DNA of 64,000 nt from Actinoalloteichus caeruleus DSM 43889 (GCF_000429185.2 NZ_AUBJ02000001.1:4030001-4094000); one strand, 5' to 3'; counted from the stretch's first letter, positions 52,274-61,260 are shown. Notes: generated by a model from the letters alone, not told the origin. Translations and numbers: made by a program.

Positions 52274-52450
52274 TCAACCCACCGTGTTGCCGTCCGAGGG
52301 GACGTCGACGTTGTTCCACGGGAGCTGGGGCTCCACCCACGGGAACACGACGAAGAGCAGCAACGCGGAGACGCCAGCCACGAGGACGAGCGCCAACACC
52401 AACCGGACCGCGAAGGGCCCGGGCAGGTGCCGCCAGATCCAGCCGTACAC
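52274..52450 (-). CDS. 58-aa membrane protein in the sortase locus
   Basis: GTG 52450 is preceded by AGGAGG. The protein has an N-terminal WIWRHLPGP, one membrane helix (RLVLALVLVAGVSALLLFVV) and a short tail VEPQLPWNNVDVPSDGNTVG. It is too short to be found by a 60-codon cut-off. It sits between the sortase stop (9 nt upstream) and the trpG start, so it is probably co-transcribed. Its role is unknown; a sortase-associated membrane peptide is possible. Confidence 0.75.
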   Translation of the reverse strand: MYGWIWRHLPGPFAVRLVLALVLVAGVSALLLFVVFPWVEPQLPWNNVDVPSDGNTVG

Positions 52451-52459
52451 CGATGCCTC

Positions 52460-54376
52460 CTAGGACTGGGACAGCTCGGGCGGAGGGCCGGCGCCCTCGC
52501 CTTCCTTGGGGTACTGCGCGGTCAACAGCCCGTGGATGATCATCCGCTGGCGGTCGGAGTACCTCGGGTGACAGGTGGTCAGGGTGATGAGCGGCCGTGC
52601 CTCGGGGACGGTGATGTCCGCTTCCCGGTTGCTGGGCACCGGGAGGATGACCTCCCCCTGGCTGGGGTCGACGATGTGCCGCCCCACCACGCCGCCGTAG
52701 ATGCCACCGCCCTCCACGTCCGGTTGGAGGAGGGAGGGCACGTCGACGCACTCCGGGCGCTCGGCGCGGGTGGCTTCCCAGTCGGCGAGTTCGTCCTCCA
52801 TCGGGAGCACCCGGTAGACGTACCAGTTGTCCCGGTCCTCGATGACGAGGGAGTCGCAGCTGCGCAGCCGGTCGAGGTTGTTGAAGGGGGAACCCCAGCC
52901 GTCGCGGTGACCGGCGATCGAGAAGTTCCCGACCTCGCCGGGCATGGCGGTGTTGACGTAGTGCCCGACCCCGATCTGGAGGTGGCTGTCGGAGGTGCCC
53001 TCGACGATCGGCATGTGGTAGTCGGGGCCGAACGACGGGATGAACAGTTGCGCGAAGGTGTCGCCCTCGAGGACGGACACCGCCTCCCCGCGTTCGTTCT
53101 CCCCCGCGGCCCAACGCTCCTGCAACTCCACCTCCGCCTGCGCGCGGTTCCGCGCGGCGAACCAGTCGGTGACGAAGACCTCGTAGACGACGAACAGCAG
53201 GACGACCATGCCGGCGGTGAGCATCAGCTCACCGACGGATCGGGCGACCACCCGCCCGGCGCCCTCCCGCCGGCGCGGTGGCTTCCCGACGTCCGCCGCC
53301 CCCTCGGCGCGCCCGGCGTTCGGCTCGTCGTCCGGCTCCTCGTCGTGGTCCGGGTGCTCGTCGACCGTCGTCCCGCGCTGCTCGGCGTCGGTGTCGTGGC
53401 GGCCCGGGCGGTCGGGGACCGGGGGGATGAGCTCGGTGGGTTGGTCGAGCTCCTCGGGTGGCACCGCTGCCGGGGCGTGGGCGGGCCTCGCCCCGCTGGG
53501 GGGACGGGGGGACGGGGGGCCGACCCGCCGACGACGACCGCCGACGGGGGGCAGCTGCTGGGTGGCGCCGGGTTCGGCCGGGGCGCCAGGGGGCGGTGGG
53601 GTGTGGGGTCCCGGGTCGAGTCGGGCGTTCAGGCTCCCCGCCTGGGGACGGACCGGGTGGGGCTCCCCTTCGGGGAACGGGGTGGCCGTCGTGGGTTCGG
53701 CACCTGGCAGTCGACCGCGCACGGTCGGCGGGGTCTCGCCGCCGGGCCACGAGGTCTCGGAGGCGAGGTGCGGGTCCTGTTCCCTCGGCCGCGGGGTCCC
53801 ACCGGGCACCGCTCCGGCGGGGTGGGGTGGTGGTGGGGCGGCGCGGCGACGCGGGGGACGGCCCTCACCGGGCGGTGGGGTCTCGTGCGCGGTCGGGGCG
53901 GGGGGTTCGGGTGCCCGTCGCCTGCGCCTGCCCTCGCCGGTGTGCCCCGGAGGGGGGTAGCCCGGTGGGGGGTTCTCGACCGGGTGGTTCTGGCCCGCGC
54001 CGGGCCAGCTGGGCGGATCGAGGTCGCCGTCCCGGCGCCGTTGGGCGCGGGTGCGTTGCGGGGCGCCCTCCTGCCCTGCCGGAGGCCGGCGGGTCAGGGG
54101 GCCGGTGCGCGGGGCGGCTCGGCCGCCCGCCCCTTCGTCCGGTTCGCGGTAGCGGTGCCGCTCGGGACGGGACGGTCCCTCGTGCGGGGCCTGCCGTGGT
54201 GGGTGGGGGGGTTCGGCCGGTTGCCGGTCCGCGACGGGCCAGTGCTCCTCGTCCTCGGGGAACCCCTCCGCTCGGGGTTCCTCCGACCGTGCGTGCCGAC
54301 GGGGATGGGGCGGCGGTTGATGACGAGATCCGGGACGAGCACCGAACTGGTCCCCCGTCGGCGGGAACTCATTCAC
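52460..54376 (-). CDS. Class E sortase with very long N-terminal extension
   Basis: The protein has 638 aa from GTG 54376 with AGGAGG upstream; GTG 54379 is equivalent. Residues 1 to about 385 are Pro/Arg/Glu-rich and disordered, far longer than the usual sortase N-terminus. A membrane helix is near 410 (VGELMLTAGMVVLLFVVYEV). The catalytic domain has His in NFSIAGHRDGW and Cys in LITLTTCHPRYS followed by RQRM, the Arg. Class E enzymes anchor surface proteins with LAXTG-type signals in actinobacteria. It is the first gene of a leftward unit with the 58-aa peptide and trpG. Confidence 0.9.
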   Translation of the reverse strand: MNEFPPTGDQFGARPGSRHQPPPHPRRHARSEEPRAEGFPEDEEHWPVADRQPAEPPHPPRQAPHEGPSRPERHRYREPDEGAGGRAAPRTGPLTRRPPAGQEGAPQRTRAQRRRDGDLDPPSWPGAGQNHPVENPPPGYPPPGHTGEGRRRRRAPEPPAPTAHETPPPGEGRPPRRRAAPPPPHPAGAVPGGTPRPREQDPHLASETSWPGGETPPTVRGRLPGAEPTTATPFPEGEPHPVRPQAGSLNARLDPGPHTPPPPGAPAEPGATQQLPPVGGRRRRVGPPSPRPPSGARPAHAPAAVPPEELDQPTELIPPVPDRPGRHDTDAEQRGTTVDEHPDHDEEPDDEPNAGRAEGAADVGKPPRRREGAGRVVARSVGELMLTAGMVVLLFVVYEVFVTDWFAARNRAQAEVELQERWAAGENERGEAVSVLEGDTFAQLFIPSFGPDYHMPIVEGTSDSHLQIGVGHYVNTAMPGEVGNFSIAGHRDGWGSPFNNLDRLRSCDSLVIEDRDNWYVYRVLPMEDELADWEATRAERPECVDVPSLLQPDVEGGGIYGGVVGRHIVDPSQGEVILPVPSNREADITVPEARPLITLTTCHPRYSDRQRMIIHGLLTAQYPKEGEGAGPPPELSQS

Positions 54377-54905
54377 CACGCAACCTCCTGGCTCGGGTCC
54401 GCCGACCCGGGGGTCGGCGGGCATGCCTCTGACGCCGGAACGGCGCCGAGGGCGGCTGGCTCGTTCCGGGACGAACCTCGCAGCTCGTGCGTCCCCGACG
54501 GCGCGCGCCACGGCGTCGGTACGTCGGTGGGGACGGGCGGCCGCGGCGTGCGCGCTCTGACAGGGTAGTGGTCACCTCACCGGGCGCGGTGACTTCCCGG
54601 CCCCCGGTGCGCGCCCGAGTGGGGATCGACCCGGTGCGCGGGCGCGCCACCCGGATCCGTGAGGAGGCACGGGACGACCGCACGAGCCCGGCGCGCCGCG
54701 CCCAGGGCGGCCGGGGAGCGGGCGGGATCACCTGGCTCCCTTCGGCCGTGGGCGACGTGCTGTGGGGCTCACACCTGTCCTTCGCGGCGGTCTTCCACTA
54801 CGTTAACGTGGTCGTTGTGTCGGGTCGGCCACCCCGCGAAACGCGGTCGTCCCGTCGTCAACGATCAGACGTCGTCGAACACCGGCCAACGCAGGCGAGG
54901 ACACC
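54377..54905. other. Divergent region between sortase and crgA
   Basis: About 530 bp containing the promoters of both genes. TTAACG (54801) and GCACGG motifs are seen but no certain -35/-10 pair. No gene is recognised. Confidence 0.4.
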
Positions 54906-55172
54906 ATGCCGAAGTCCAAGGTCCGCAAGAAGGATGTCTACACCCCGCCGCCGGACAAACGTACTCCAGTGAAGGCGAAGGCGATCGGCCCCTCGCACCC
55001 GCTGTACGTCGCGGTGATGCTCGGGGTGATGGTGCTCGGGCTGCTGTGGCTGATCGTGAACTACATCGCCGGTGACCGGATTCCGCTGATGGCGGAGTTG
55101 GGTTCCTGGAACTTCCTCGTCGGCTTCGCGTTGATGATCACCGGCCTGCTGATGACGATGCGGTGGCGTTGA
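54906..55172 (+). CDS. crgA: CrgA, cell division protein
   Basis: The 88-aa protein begins [20 protein letters not shown]. Two membrane helices are at about 33-52 ([20 protein letters not shown]) and 66-85, with PKSKVRKK as the signature N-terminus of the family. CrgA recruits peptidoglycan synthases to the divisome and delays Z-ring maturation in streptomycetes and mycobacteria. It reads away from the sortase gene. Confidence 0.96.
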   Translation: MPKSKVRKKDVYTPPPDKRTPVKAKAIGPSHPLYVAVMLGVMVLGLLWLIVNYIAGDRIPLMAELGSWNFLVGFALMITGLLMTMRWR

Positions 55173-55465
55173 CCGCCCCTGAACGAGTTCCTTCCCCCGA
55201 CCCGGACGTGTCATCGCGTTCGGGTCGTTCGCTGTTCGGCCCCGAATCACTCACCCCGGGTCACCGAAGTACACGGATGTAAGTAATCCCCACTGGGGAC
55301 AACTCCTGTGGATAACTTTGCGCCCCGAGGCACAAGCGGCCGGTCGGAGCGGGTCAGTTGTCCACAGCCCCGACCGGTCGCTCCCCGATCCGATCGGCCG
55401 CGCCACCCCGGTGGCGCGGGTCGACGTCACGACGGGTCATCGACCGGCCGGGAGGGACGGTCCGC
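55173..55465. other. Region between convergent crgA and rhomboid genes
   Basis: About 290 bp with no gene. It contains the DnaA-box cluster at 55294-55366 and a short palindrome near 55287. Confidence 0.5.
55294..55366. promoter_or_regulatory. DnaA-box cluster outside oriC
   Basis: TGTGGATAA (55307-55315, the perfect DnaA box TTATCCACA on the other strand), TTGTCCACA (55358-55366, perfect) and TGGGGACAA (55294, one mismatch) lie within 73 bp between convergent genes. oriC is normally beside dnaA, which is not in this window, so this may be a DnaA-titrating or regulatory site. Confidence 0.6.
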
Positions 55466-56389
55466 TCAGAGCGTCAACGGCACGCACCAGGTGCCGTCGG
55501 CCGCGCATCCCCAGGGGCCGAGCTGGGCGTCCCGCAACAGGAACGCCACCGCGAGCAGCACGAGGATCCCGACGATGGTGCCGACCTGGACGGCCGTTCG
55601 CCTCTCCCGGGGAGCGAAGACCATGCCCGCCGTGGCCAGCGAGCCGACGAGCAGTCCGCCGAGGTGCCCGAGCAGGGAGATACCCGGGATCAGCACGCTG
55701 ATCACGAGGTTGATGCCGATGAGCAGCAGGGCCTGCCTGGGGTTGACCTTGAGCCGCAGCGCCGCGACGGCGACGCCGCCCATCAGTCCGAAGACCGCGC
55801 CGGAGGCGCCGGCGACGCTGGTCTGCATGCTGCCGAGCAGGAACACGGCGATGCTGCCGCCGAACAGCGAGACCAGGTAGACGGCGACGAACCGGAGACG
55901 GCCGAGCAGCGACTCCAGGTCACGCCCCAGGATCCACAGCGCGTACATGTTGACGAGCAGGTGGAACGGACCGATGTGCAGGAACCCCGCGGTGAGCAGG
56001 CGCCACCACTCGCCGGCGGCCACCTGGGGCGGCCAGAGCGACCACTGGGCGAAGAGCTCCGAGTTGGCGTTGTTCATCGGGTCCCGAGCCAGGATCGCGG
56101 TCGCCACGAAGACGAGCACGTTGATGGCCAGCAGGACCGGGACGACCACTGGTTTGGTGGCCACCCTGGCTCCGGCCACCGTCACCGGGCGCCGCACGTC
56201 GCGTTGCCCCGCGCTCACGCACTCCACGCACTGCGAGCCGACGGCCGCCTCCCGCAGGCAGTCCGGGCAGGCCGGGCGCTCGCAGCGGGTGCAGCGCAGC
56301 CACGTCTCCCGGTCCGGGTGCCGGAAGCAGCCCGGTGGGCGTGGGGTGGTGTCCCCGGTCTCGTGCGACGGTTCCGATGGCACGGTCAT
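55466..56389 (-). CDS. Rhomboid intramembrane serine protease with zinc-binding N-terminus
   Basis: The protein has 307 aa and an ATG start. Residues about 20-60 carry several Cys and His (CFRHPDRETWLRCTRCERPA, then CPDC), a B-box-like zinc site. Six or seven membrane helices follow. The catalytic Ser is in VAGASGAVFGLMGG and the catalytic His in LGHLGGLLVG, and the HLLVNMYALWILG loop is conserved. It cleaves membrane-protein helices in the bilayer; substrates are unknown. It has a position next to crgA and ppiA that is conserved in the phylum. Confidence 0.94.
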   Translation of the reverse strand: MTVPSEPSHETGDTTPRPPGCFRHPDRETWLRCTRCERPACPDCLREAAVGSQCVECVSAGQRDVRRPVTVAGARVATKPVVVPVLLAINVLVFVATAILARDPMNNANSELFAQWSLWPPQVAAGEWWRLLTAGFLHIGPFHLLVNMYALWILGRDLESLLGRLRFVAVYLVSLFGGSIAVFLLGSMQTSVAGASGAVFGLMGGVAVAALRLKVNPRQALLLIGINLVISVLIPGISLLGHLGGLLVGSLATAGMVFAPRERRTAVQVGTIVGILVLLAVAFLLRDAQLGPWGCAADGTWCVPLTL

Positions 56390-56464
56390 GGCGTGGCCCC
56401 CGCTTCTGACGGCTCGGCTGATCGGACACGACCGGCGGCGCTGGGCCGCCCGGCGAAGGGCGCC

Positions 56465-57022
56465 CTACTCGGGGTCGGAGACCTCGACCGTCACCTGGTC
56501 GATGACCACGTCGGTGACCGGGCGGTCGTGTGCCGCCGTCGCGGTACCCGCGATGGCGTCGACGACGTTGCGCGACTCCTGGTCGGCGACCTGGCCGAAG
56601 ATGGTGTGCTTGAAGTTCAGGTGCGTGGTGGGCACCACGGTGATGAAGAACTGCGAGCCGTTGGTGCCGGGGCCGGAGTTCGCCATCGCGAGCAGGTAGG
56701 GCCGGTTGAACTGGAGCTCCGGGTGGAACTCGTCCTGGAACCGGTATCCGGGGCCGCCGCGGCCGGTCCCGGTCGGGTCACCCGTCTGGATCATGAATCC
56801 GTTGATGACCCGGTGGAAGATGACGCCGTCGTAGAACGGGCCGGACCGCTCTCCCCGCGCGTTCGGCTCCGAGTACTCGGCCGTACCCGTGGCGAGCCCC
56901 ACGAAGTTCCGCACGGTTTTCGGGGCCTTGTCCGGGTAAAGGGCGAGACGGATGTCGCCCTGCGAGGTGTGCAGGACGGCCGTCACCACCTTCCCGACGA
57001 GTGATTCCTTGCTGTCTACCAC
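56465..57022 (-). CDS. ppiA: Cyclophilin-type peptidyl-prolyl isomerase PpiA
   Basis: The protein has 185 aa from GTG 57022 (VVDSKESLVGKVVTAVLHTS); an ATG further upstream is possible. The cyclophilin core shows FYDGVIFHRVINGFMIQTGD, with the catalytic Arg, and MANSGPGTNGSQFFITVVPT. It is cytoplasmic, with no signal peptide, and accelerates proline isomerisation in folding. The gene is 75 bp upstream of the rhomboid gene on the same strand, the order found in Mycobacterium. Confidence 0.95.
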   Translation of the reverse strand: MVDSKESLVGKVVTAVLHTSQGDIRLALYPDKAPKTVRNFVGLATGTAEYSEPNARGERSGPFYDGVIFHRVINGFMIQTGDPTGTGRGGPGYRFQDEFHPELQFNRPYLLAMANSGPGTNGSQFFITVVPTTHLNFKHTIFGQVADQESRNVVDAIAGTATAAHDRPVTDVVIDQVTVEVSDPE

Positions 57023-57173
57023 TGGTCCATCGTGCCATCCGAGCGAACCAGGCATAGAAGCGGCAGGATCGGGGCAACCCCCGGACGACAGTGCTGTCCG
57101 TACCGCGCTGATCTCCACAGACGGGGGCCAGCCGGATTCCACGGCATCGGTCACGGACGTTGGGGAGGGAACG

Positions 57174-57754
57174 TTGGACGAGGTGAAGGCGATGGCGACG
57201 GCCGGCGAGTCAATGGGCCGGGCGGTCGGTACCGGGATCAGGACGGTGCGGGAGGGCGCTCAGCGAGCGGGTCGCTCGGGGCGCGAGCCTCCCGGGACGC
57301 CGCCCGGCGGGCCGAGGACGGGCTCGCCAGGCGGGGGCTGGCTCCCGGCCAACTCGCCGAACTGATCGACGAGAACGCGAAGAACGCTCGGAAGGGCCTG
57401 GACAGGAGGAAGAAGAAGCTGGTGAAGCAGCGGGCGAAGGCACAGAAGCAGCTGAGGAAGGCGGCCAAGGAGGCGCGGGCCGAGCTGGCGAAGCAGAACC
57501 GCCCGCGCCGACGCCGGTGGCCCTGGGTGTTGGCGGCGCTCGTGGCGGCGGGTGCCGCGGCGGTGGCGGCGTCGAAGCGCCAGGAGGAGGAGCTGTTCCT
57601 CGCCGAGGCGGACCTCAGCCCCGAACCCTCCGAGGCCGAGTCCGACCGGAAGCGGCAGGGTGACCCCTTGGCCAACGGGGTGACCGACGCCTCCCGCAAC
57701 GGGAGCGGTGAGAGCGCGAACTCCGACACGGGCGAGCACAGCCGGAAGCGCTGA
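57174..57754 (+). pseudogene. Helical membrane-anchored protein, frameshifted
   Basis: The start is TTG 57174 with the strong GGGGAGGG upstream. The first frame encodes LDEVKAMATAGESMGRAVGT then GIRTVREGAQRAGRS, and the second frame continues with ARASRDAARRAEDGLARRGL, then LIDENAKNARKGLDRRKKKL, a Lys/Arg-rich helix, a membrane helix (WPWVLAALVAAGAAAVAASK) and an acidic tail to 57754. No start codon exists in the second frame near the join, and the join coincides with GGGG at 57278-57281; one extra G would restore a single 193-codon frame. The family is unknown. Confidence 0.65.
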
Positions 57755-57802
57755 GGCCGCCCGCCAGGTGCTGCGGGGAGGCCGTCGGCGTCCCGGCCGG
57801 TG

Positions 57803-58345
57803 TCAGAGGCCGAGGCCGCCGATGGCCTCCTCGACCATCGCCCTGGCGGGGAAGCTCTGCTGCTGGTTGGTCCTCGCCACCACGGCCGCCCCCTTCTCCG
57901 GGTGGTAGACGGCGAAGACGCCGCCGTCGGTGCCGCTGGCCAGCCCGCCGGTCCAGCCGCCCGGCAGGTCGGCGCTCTGGGAGTCCGCCACCGGCGCCTC
58001 CTGGTCGACCAGTGCCTTCGCGGTCCACGGCTCGCCGACGAAGACCCGGATCCGGAACTGCTCCCGCCCGTCCGCCCGGTAGAAGAAGCAGGACGGGTGC
58101 GGCTCGTCATCGCCCAGCCGGACGGACGCGACGCGCTGACCGTTGACGTCCTCGACGCTCGCGGTGGCCAGGTAGGGGCAGTCACCGTCCACGACCGGCT
58201 CGACCGGCGGCGGTGGAACCTCACTCGGGCTGACGTAGGAGGTCACGGCGGGTGGCGTGGTGGCCATGTCCTCCGGCTGCTCCGTGGAGCACGCCGCCAG
58301 CAGGGCGACGGCGGCGAGAGCGGCTGCGGTGGCGGGACGTCTCAT
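57803..58345 (-). CDS. DUF2020-like lipoprotein
   Basis: The protein has 180 aa from ATG 58345. A lipobox LLAACS ends the signal near residue 20. The mature part carries CPYLATASVEDVNGQRVASV, CFFYRADGREQFRIRVFVG and TNQQQSFPARAMVEEA, the DUF2020 signature known from mycobacterial and related lipoproteins. It is anchored on the outer face of the membrane. The function is unknown. Confidence 0.82.
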   Translation of the reverse strand: MRRPATAAALAAVALLAACSTEQPEDMATTPPAVTSYVSPSEVPPPPVEPVVDGDCPYLATASVEDVNGQRVASVRLGDDEPHPSCFFYRADGREQFRIRVFVGEPWTAKALVDQEAPVADSQSADLPGGWTGGLASGTDGGVFAVYHPEKGAAVVARTNQQQSFPARAMVEEAIGGLGL

Positions 58346-58395
58346 AGCGGGTTCAGTCAACCACGTGCTGATCACCCGGGCCCGCGCCCCTCCCC

Positions 58396-59439
58396 TCACA
58401 CCGCGCTGGCCTCCAGCACGTGCAGGTTCACCTCACCCGGCACGGTGACGACACGGTCCAGGCGCAGTCCGGCGGCGCCGAAGAGGTCCTGGTACTCGCG
58501 CGACCGCCGTTCACGGCCCCCGCCGGTCACCATCATCTCCATGTCGTCGAGCGCGCTCAGCAGGGCGGCCTCGGGGCTGTGGTCGTCGTCCCACTCCGGT
58601 ACGAGGCCCGTCACGACGAGGAGGGACGCCCCGCCCGGCTCCACCGCCGCCCGGCAGCGCCGCAGGACCACCAGCGCCTCCTCGTCCGACCAGCCGCGCA
58701 GCAGGTTGCTCAGCAGGTAGCCGTCCCCGCCCCTGGGCACGACCGCGAAGCAGTCGCCCTCCTCGGCGACGCACCGCTCGCCGACCCCGGCCTCATCCAG
58801 CACCCCCAGGGCCGCCGACAGGCCCGGTTCGGCGGCGAGGACGGTCGCCCGGCAGTCGGGGTGCCGGCGCAGCACCTGGGCCAGCAGGGTGCCGTCTCCC
58901 CCGCCGAGGTCCACCAGGTGGCGGTAGCGGGAGAAGTCGTACCCGTCCACCAGTGCCCTGGCCTGGGCCTCCGCCACCGCTCGTGCCCCGGGCCGGAACG
59001 CGAACCGCTCGGGGGCTGCCCCGGCGTCGTGGGGAGGCTCCCCGTTCGGTGCGGGCCGTGCCACCGGTGTTCCCGTCCGCACCGCCGCCTCCAGCCCACC
59101 CCAGGCCGCCCACCGGCCCGGTTCGGCGTACGTCGACAGCACGGCGCCCACGGCCCCGGGGACGTCGTCGCGCAGCGACCGCCCCAGCGAGGTGAGGCGG
59201 AAGAGCTCCTCCCCCTCCCGTTCCAGCACGCCGATGCCCGCCAGGGCCCTGAGCAGTCGGCTGAGCCCCTCGACGCTGGCACCGCACTCCGCCGCGAGCT
59301 CCGGTGTGCTCCTCGCGTCGTCTCCCAGCAGGCCGGGCAGGTCCAACCGCAGCCCGACGGCCGTGATGCGGGACAGGGCGAATCCGAACAGCAGGGGAGC
59401 GAGCCGGTCGTGCGGCGGGGCGGGGCCATCCTCGGACAT
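58396..59439 (-). CDS. O-methyltransferase family 2-like protein
   Basis: The protein has 347 aa from ATG 59439. The N-terminal winged-helix dimerisation region is seen in LLGDDARSTPELAAECGASV and GLSRLLRALAGIGVL. The SAM-binding motif is HLVDLGGGDGTLLAQVL near 182, with the later VLEGRCRAAVEPGGASLLVV pattern. This is the family that methylates hydroxyl groups of small aromatic or polyketide molecules. The nearby gene content does not show a natural-product cluster. Confidence 0.85.
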   Translation of the reverse strand: MSEDGPAPPHDRLAPLLFGFALSRITAVGLRLDLPGLLGDDARSTPELAAECGASVEGLSRLLRALAGIGVLEREGEELFRLTSLGRSLRDDVPGAVGAVLSTYAEPGRWAAWGGLEAAVRTGTPVARPAPNGEPPHDAGAAPERFAFRPGARAVAEAQARALVDGYDFSRYRHLVDLGGGDGTLLAQVLRRHPDCRATVLAAEPGLSAALGVLDEAGVGERCVAEEGDCFAVVPRGGDGYLLSNLLRGWSDEEALVVLRRCRAAVEPGGASLLVVTGLVPEWDDDHSPEAALLSALDDMEMMVTGGGRERRSREYQDLFGAAGLRLDRVVTVPGEVNLHVLEASAV

Positions 59440-59507
59440 CGTCACCTCACAGTCGCCACGGGCGGGTCCCCGGCGTGGTCCGCCCGGGGCCACGCGGTTC
59501 CGCCGGG

Positions 59508-60011
59508 TCATCTCGCACGGTGCCGCCAGCTCAGCCGGCCCGCACCGTCGGCGACGGTCCGCGCCCTGAGCCGGCCGTGGCGGGCCACGCCACCCACGAC
59601 CAGCGTTCGGCCGGGATCCCGGCACCGGCTGACCCGGTCGCTCACCCGGAACCGGACGGCGTGGATCTGGTCGGTGCGGACCGCCGTGTGCGGCGGGACC
59701 AGGAGGACGCAGTGCACCTCACGCAGGTCCAGCGTGAGGTGCACGACGGGAGCCGTGAACCTGGCGGTCGCCATGTCCAGCAGCACCGCGCAGCGGGTGG
59801 CGGCCACCTGGAGCCGCCCCGGGACGGTCCACGCCCCGGTGCGGACCAGGCGGTCGCCGGTCGCAGTCAGCCGCAGGCCGCCCCGTTCCGGGTGCGGTCG
59901 TGGGAGGTCCTGGTGCTCGGGTGGCCGCCGTGGCGTCCCGACGGGGTCGTCGGCGAGTTCGAGGAAGCCAGGCCCGGCACCGCCGGACGAACGCCACGGG
60001 TGGACATCCAT
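59508..60011 (-). CDS. LiaF/DUF1707-like C-terminal domain protein
   Basis: The protein has 167 aa from ATG 60011. The C-terminal 90 residues (CAVLLDMATARFTAPVVHLT, then LDLREVHCVLLVPPHTAV) resemble the beta-rich tail of DUF1707 and LiaF-like proteins. No membrane helix is seen, unlike the usual DUF1707 proteins. The N-terminal half is not recognised. It is 68 bp upstream of the methyltransferase on the same strand. Confidence 0.5.
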   Translation of the reverse strand: MDVHPWRSSGGAGPGFLELADDPVGTPRRPPEHQDLPRPHPERGGLRLTATGDRLVRTGAWTVPGRLQVAATRCAVLLDMATARFTAPVVHLTLDLREVHCVLLVPPHTAVRTDQIHAVRFRVSDRVSRCRDPGRTLVVGGVARHGRLRARTVADGAGRLSWRHRAR

Positions 60012-60338
60012 GTGCCGAGCGTAACCATGACCCCACCCTGTCGAGAAGACGTACGCGGCTCCCGGGGCAAGTTGCTCCAACCGGACATCGCCGTCCGGCA
60101 CAGGCACCCGGACGTTCGACAACACCACCCCCCGAAGGTGTGAAAGGCATTTCTCCTGGATGGAACGGGCCGCCAGCCGGAGATCGGGCGGGCACCGGTC
60201 CGGCGAGCGGTGGCCGGGCCCCCGCATGGCGGCGACCGCCACCGCCCAGGCGTCGAACCCGACCCTCCCCGCCCGTCGCCCTCCCCGGATCGACGGGCGC
60301 TGGCCCCCGGGCTCACCAGCACACCTCGGGAGCGGACA
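60012..60338. other. Region between convergent and divergent genes
   Basis: About 330 bp with no recognisable gene, hairpin or promoter. The open frames are shadow reading of the flanking genes. Confidence 0.35.
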
Positions 60339-61205
60339 TCACCCGCCGAACCTCGACAGGTGGTCCACCGCCCACTTCTCGAAGGTCGCGGCCGGGCGGC
60401 CCAACACCTCCTCGACGGTCCGGGTGAGCACGGCGTTCCCGCCGGACCTCGCCCACCCCGTCCCGGCGACGGCGAGCTCCATCGCCGTGCTGTCCCAGCC
60501 GTCCTCCTCCATGCGCCCGCGCATGGCCGGCAACGGCAGGTCCTCCACGCGCAACGTCCTCCCCAGGAGCCGGCCCAACACCTCCGCCTGGTCGGCCGCG
60601 CTGATCAGCTCGGGACCGGTCAGGGTGAGGGTCCGCCCGAGGGAGTGGTCACCCACCAGCTCGGCGACCGCGACGCCGGCCACGTCCCTCGGGTCGATGA
60701 CACCCTGCCTGGCGCCGCCGACCGGGTCGGGCACGACACCGTCCACGGCGATCGACCGCGCCCACCCCAGGGTGTTCGAGGCGAAGGTCGAGGGCCGGAG
60801 CACCGTCCAGTCCAGCCCGCTGCCGCGGACCGCGTCCTCGGTCTCCTGGTGCCAGCTCCCCACCAGCTGACCGTTCCACCACTCCCCCGTCCCGATCGCC
60901 GACAGCTTCACGACGCGCCGAACACCGGCGGAGACCGCCGCGTCCAGCAGGGCGACGTCGTGCGCCACGGTCGGCGGGTTGGGCACGGTCACCAACAGGA
61001 CCGCGCTCACCCCGTCGAGGGCGCGGCGCAACGAGTCCGGATCGGTGAAGTCCCCTTGGACCGCCTCCACCCCGGACAGGGTCGGAACCGAGGACGGGGT
61101 TCTCGAGAGTGCGCGGACGGGGTGTTCTCCTCCCGCGAGCAGACGCAGGACATTGCCGCCGATGGCGCCCGTGGCGCCGGTAACCAGAATCACGCCTGCC
61201 AGCAT
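60339..61205 (-). CDS. NmrA-like NAD(P)-binding oxidoreductase
   Basis: The protein has 288 aa from ATG 61205; GTG 61193 is possible. MLAGVILVTGATGAIGGNVL is the dinucleotide fold, and LTGPELISAADQAEVLGRLL with GSGLDWTVLRPSTFASNTLG are typical of NmrA/quinone-oxidoreductase-like members. It diverges from an AraC-family regulator 92 bp away, the usual layout for a redox-responsive pair. The substrate is unknown. Confidence 0.88.
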   Translation of the reverse strand: MLAGVILVTGATGAIGGNVLRLLAGGEHPVRALSRTPSSVPTLSGVEAVQGDFTDPDSLRRALDGVSAVLLVTVPNPPTVAHDVALLDAAVSAGVRRVVKLSAIGTGEWWNGQLVGSWHQETEDAVRGSGLDWTVLRPSTFASNTLGWARSIAVDGVVPDPVGGARQGVIDPRDVAGVAVAELVGDHSLGRTLTLTGPELISAADQAEVLGRLLGRTLRVEDLPLPAMRGRMEEDGWDSTAMELAVAGTGWARSGGNAVLTRTVEEVLGRPAATFEKWAVDHLSRFGG

Positions 61206-61260
61206 GCTGGGAGGGCCGGAGCGGTGACTTGCAGATTTCGGCGGTCCTCCCGTGGACCGG

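Noticed and set aside
55294-55366. oriC
   Set aside because: No dnaA or dnaN is adjacent and the cluster is small; the gene order places oriC beyond the right end of the window.
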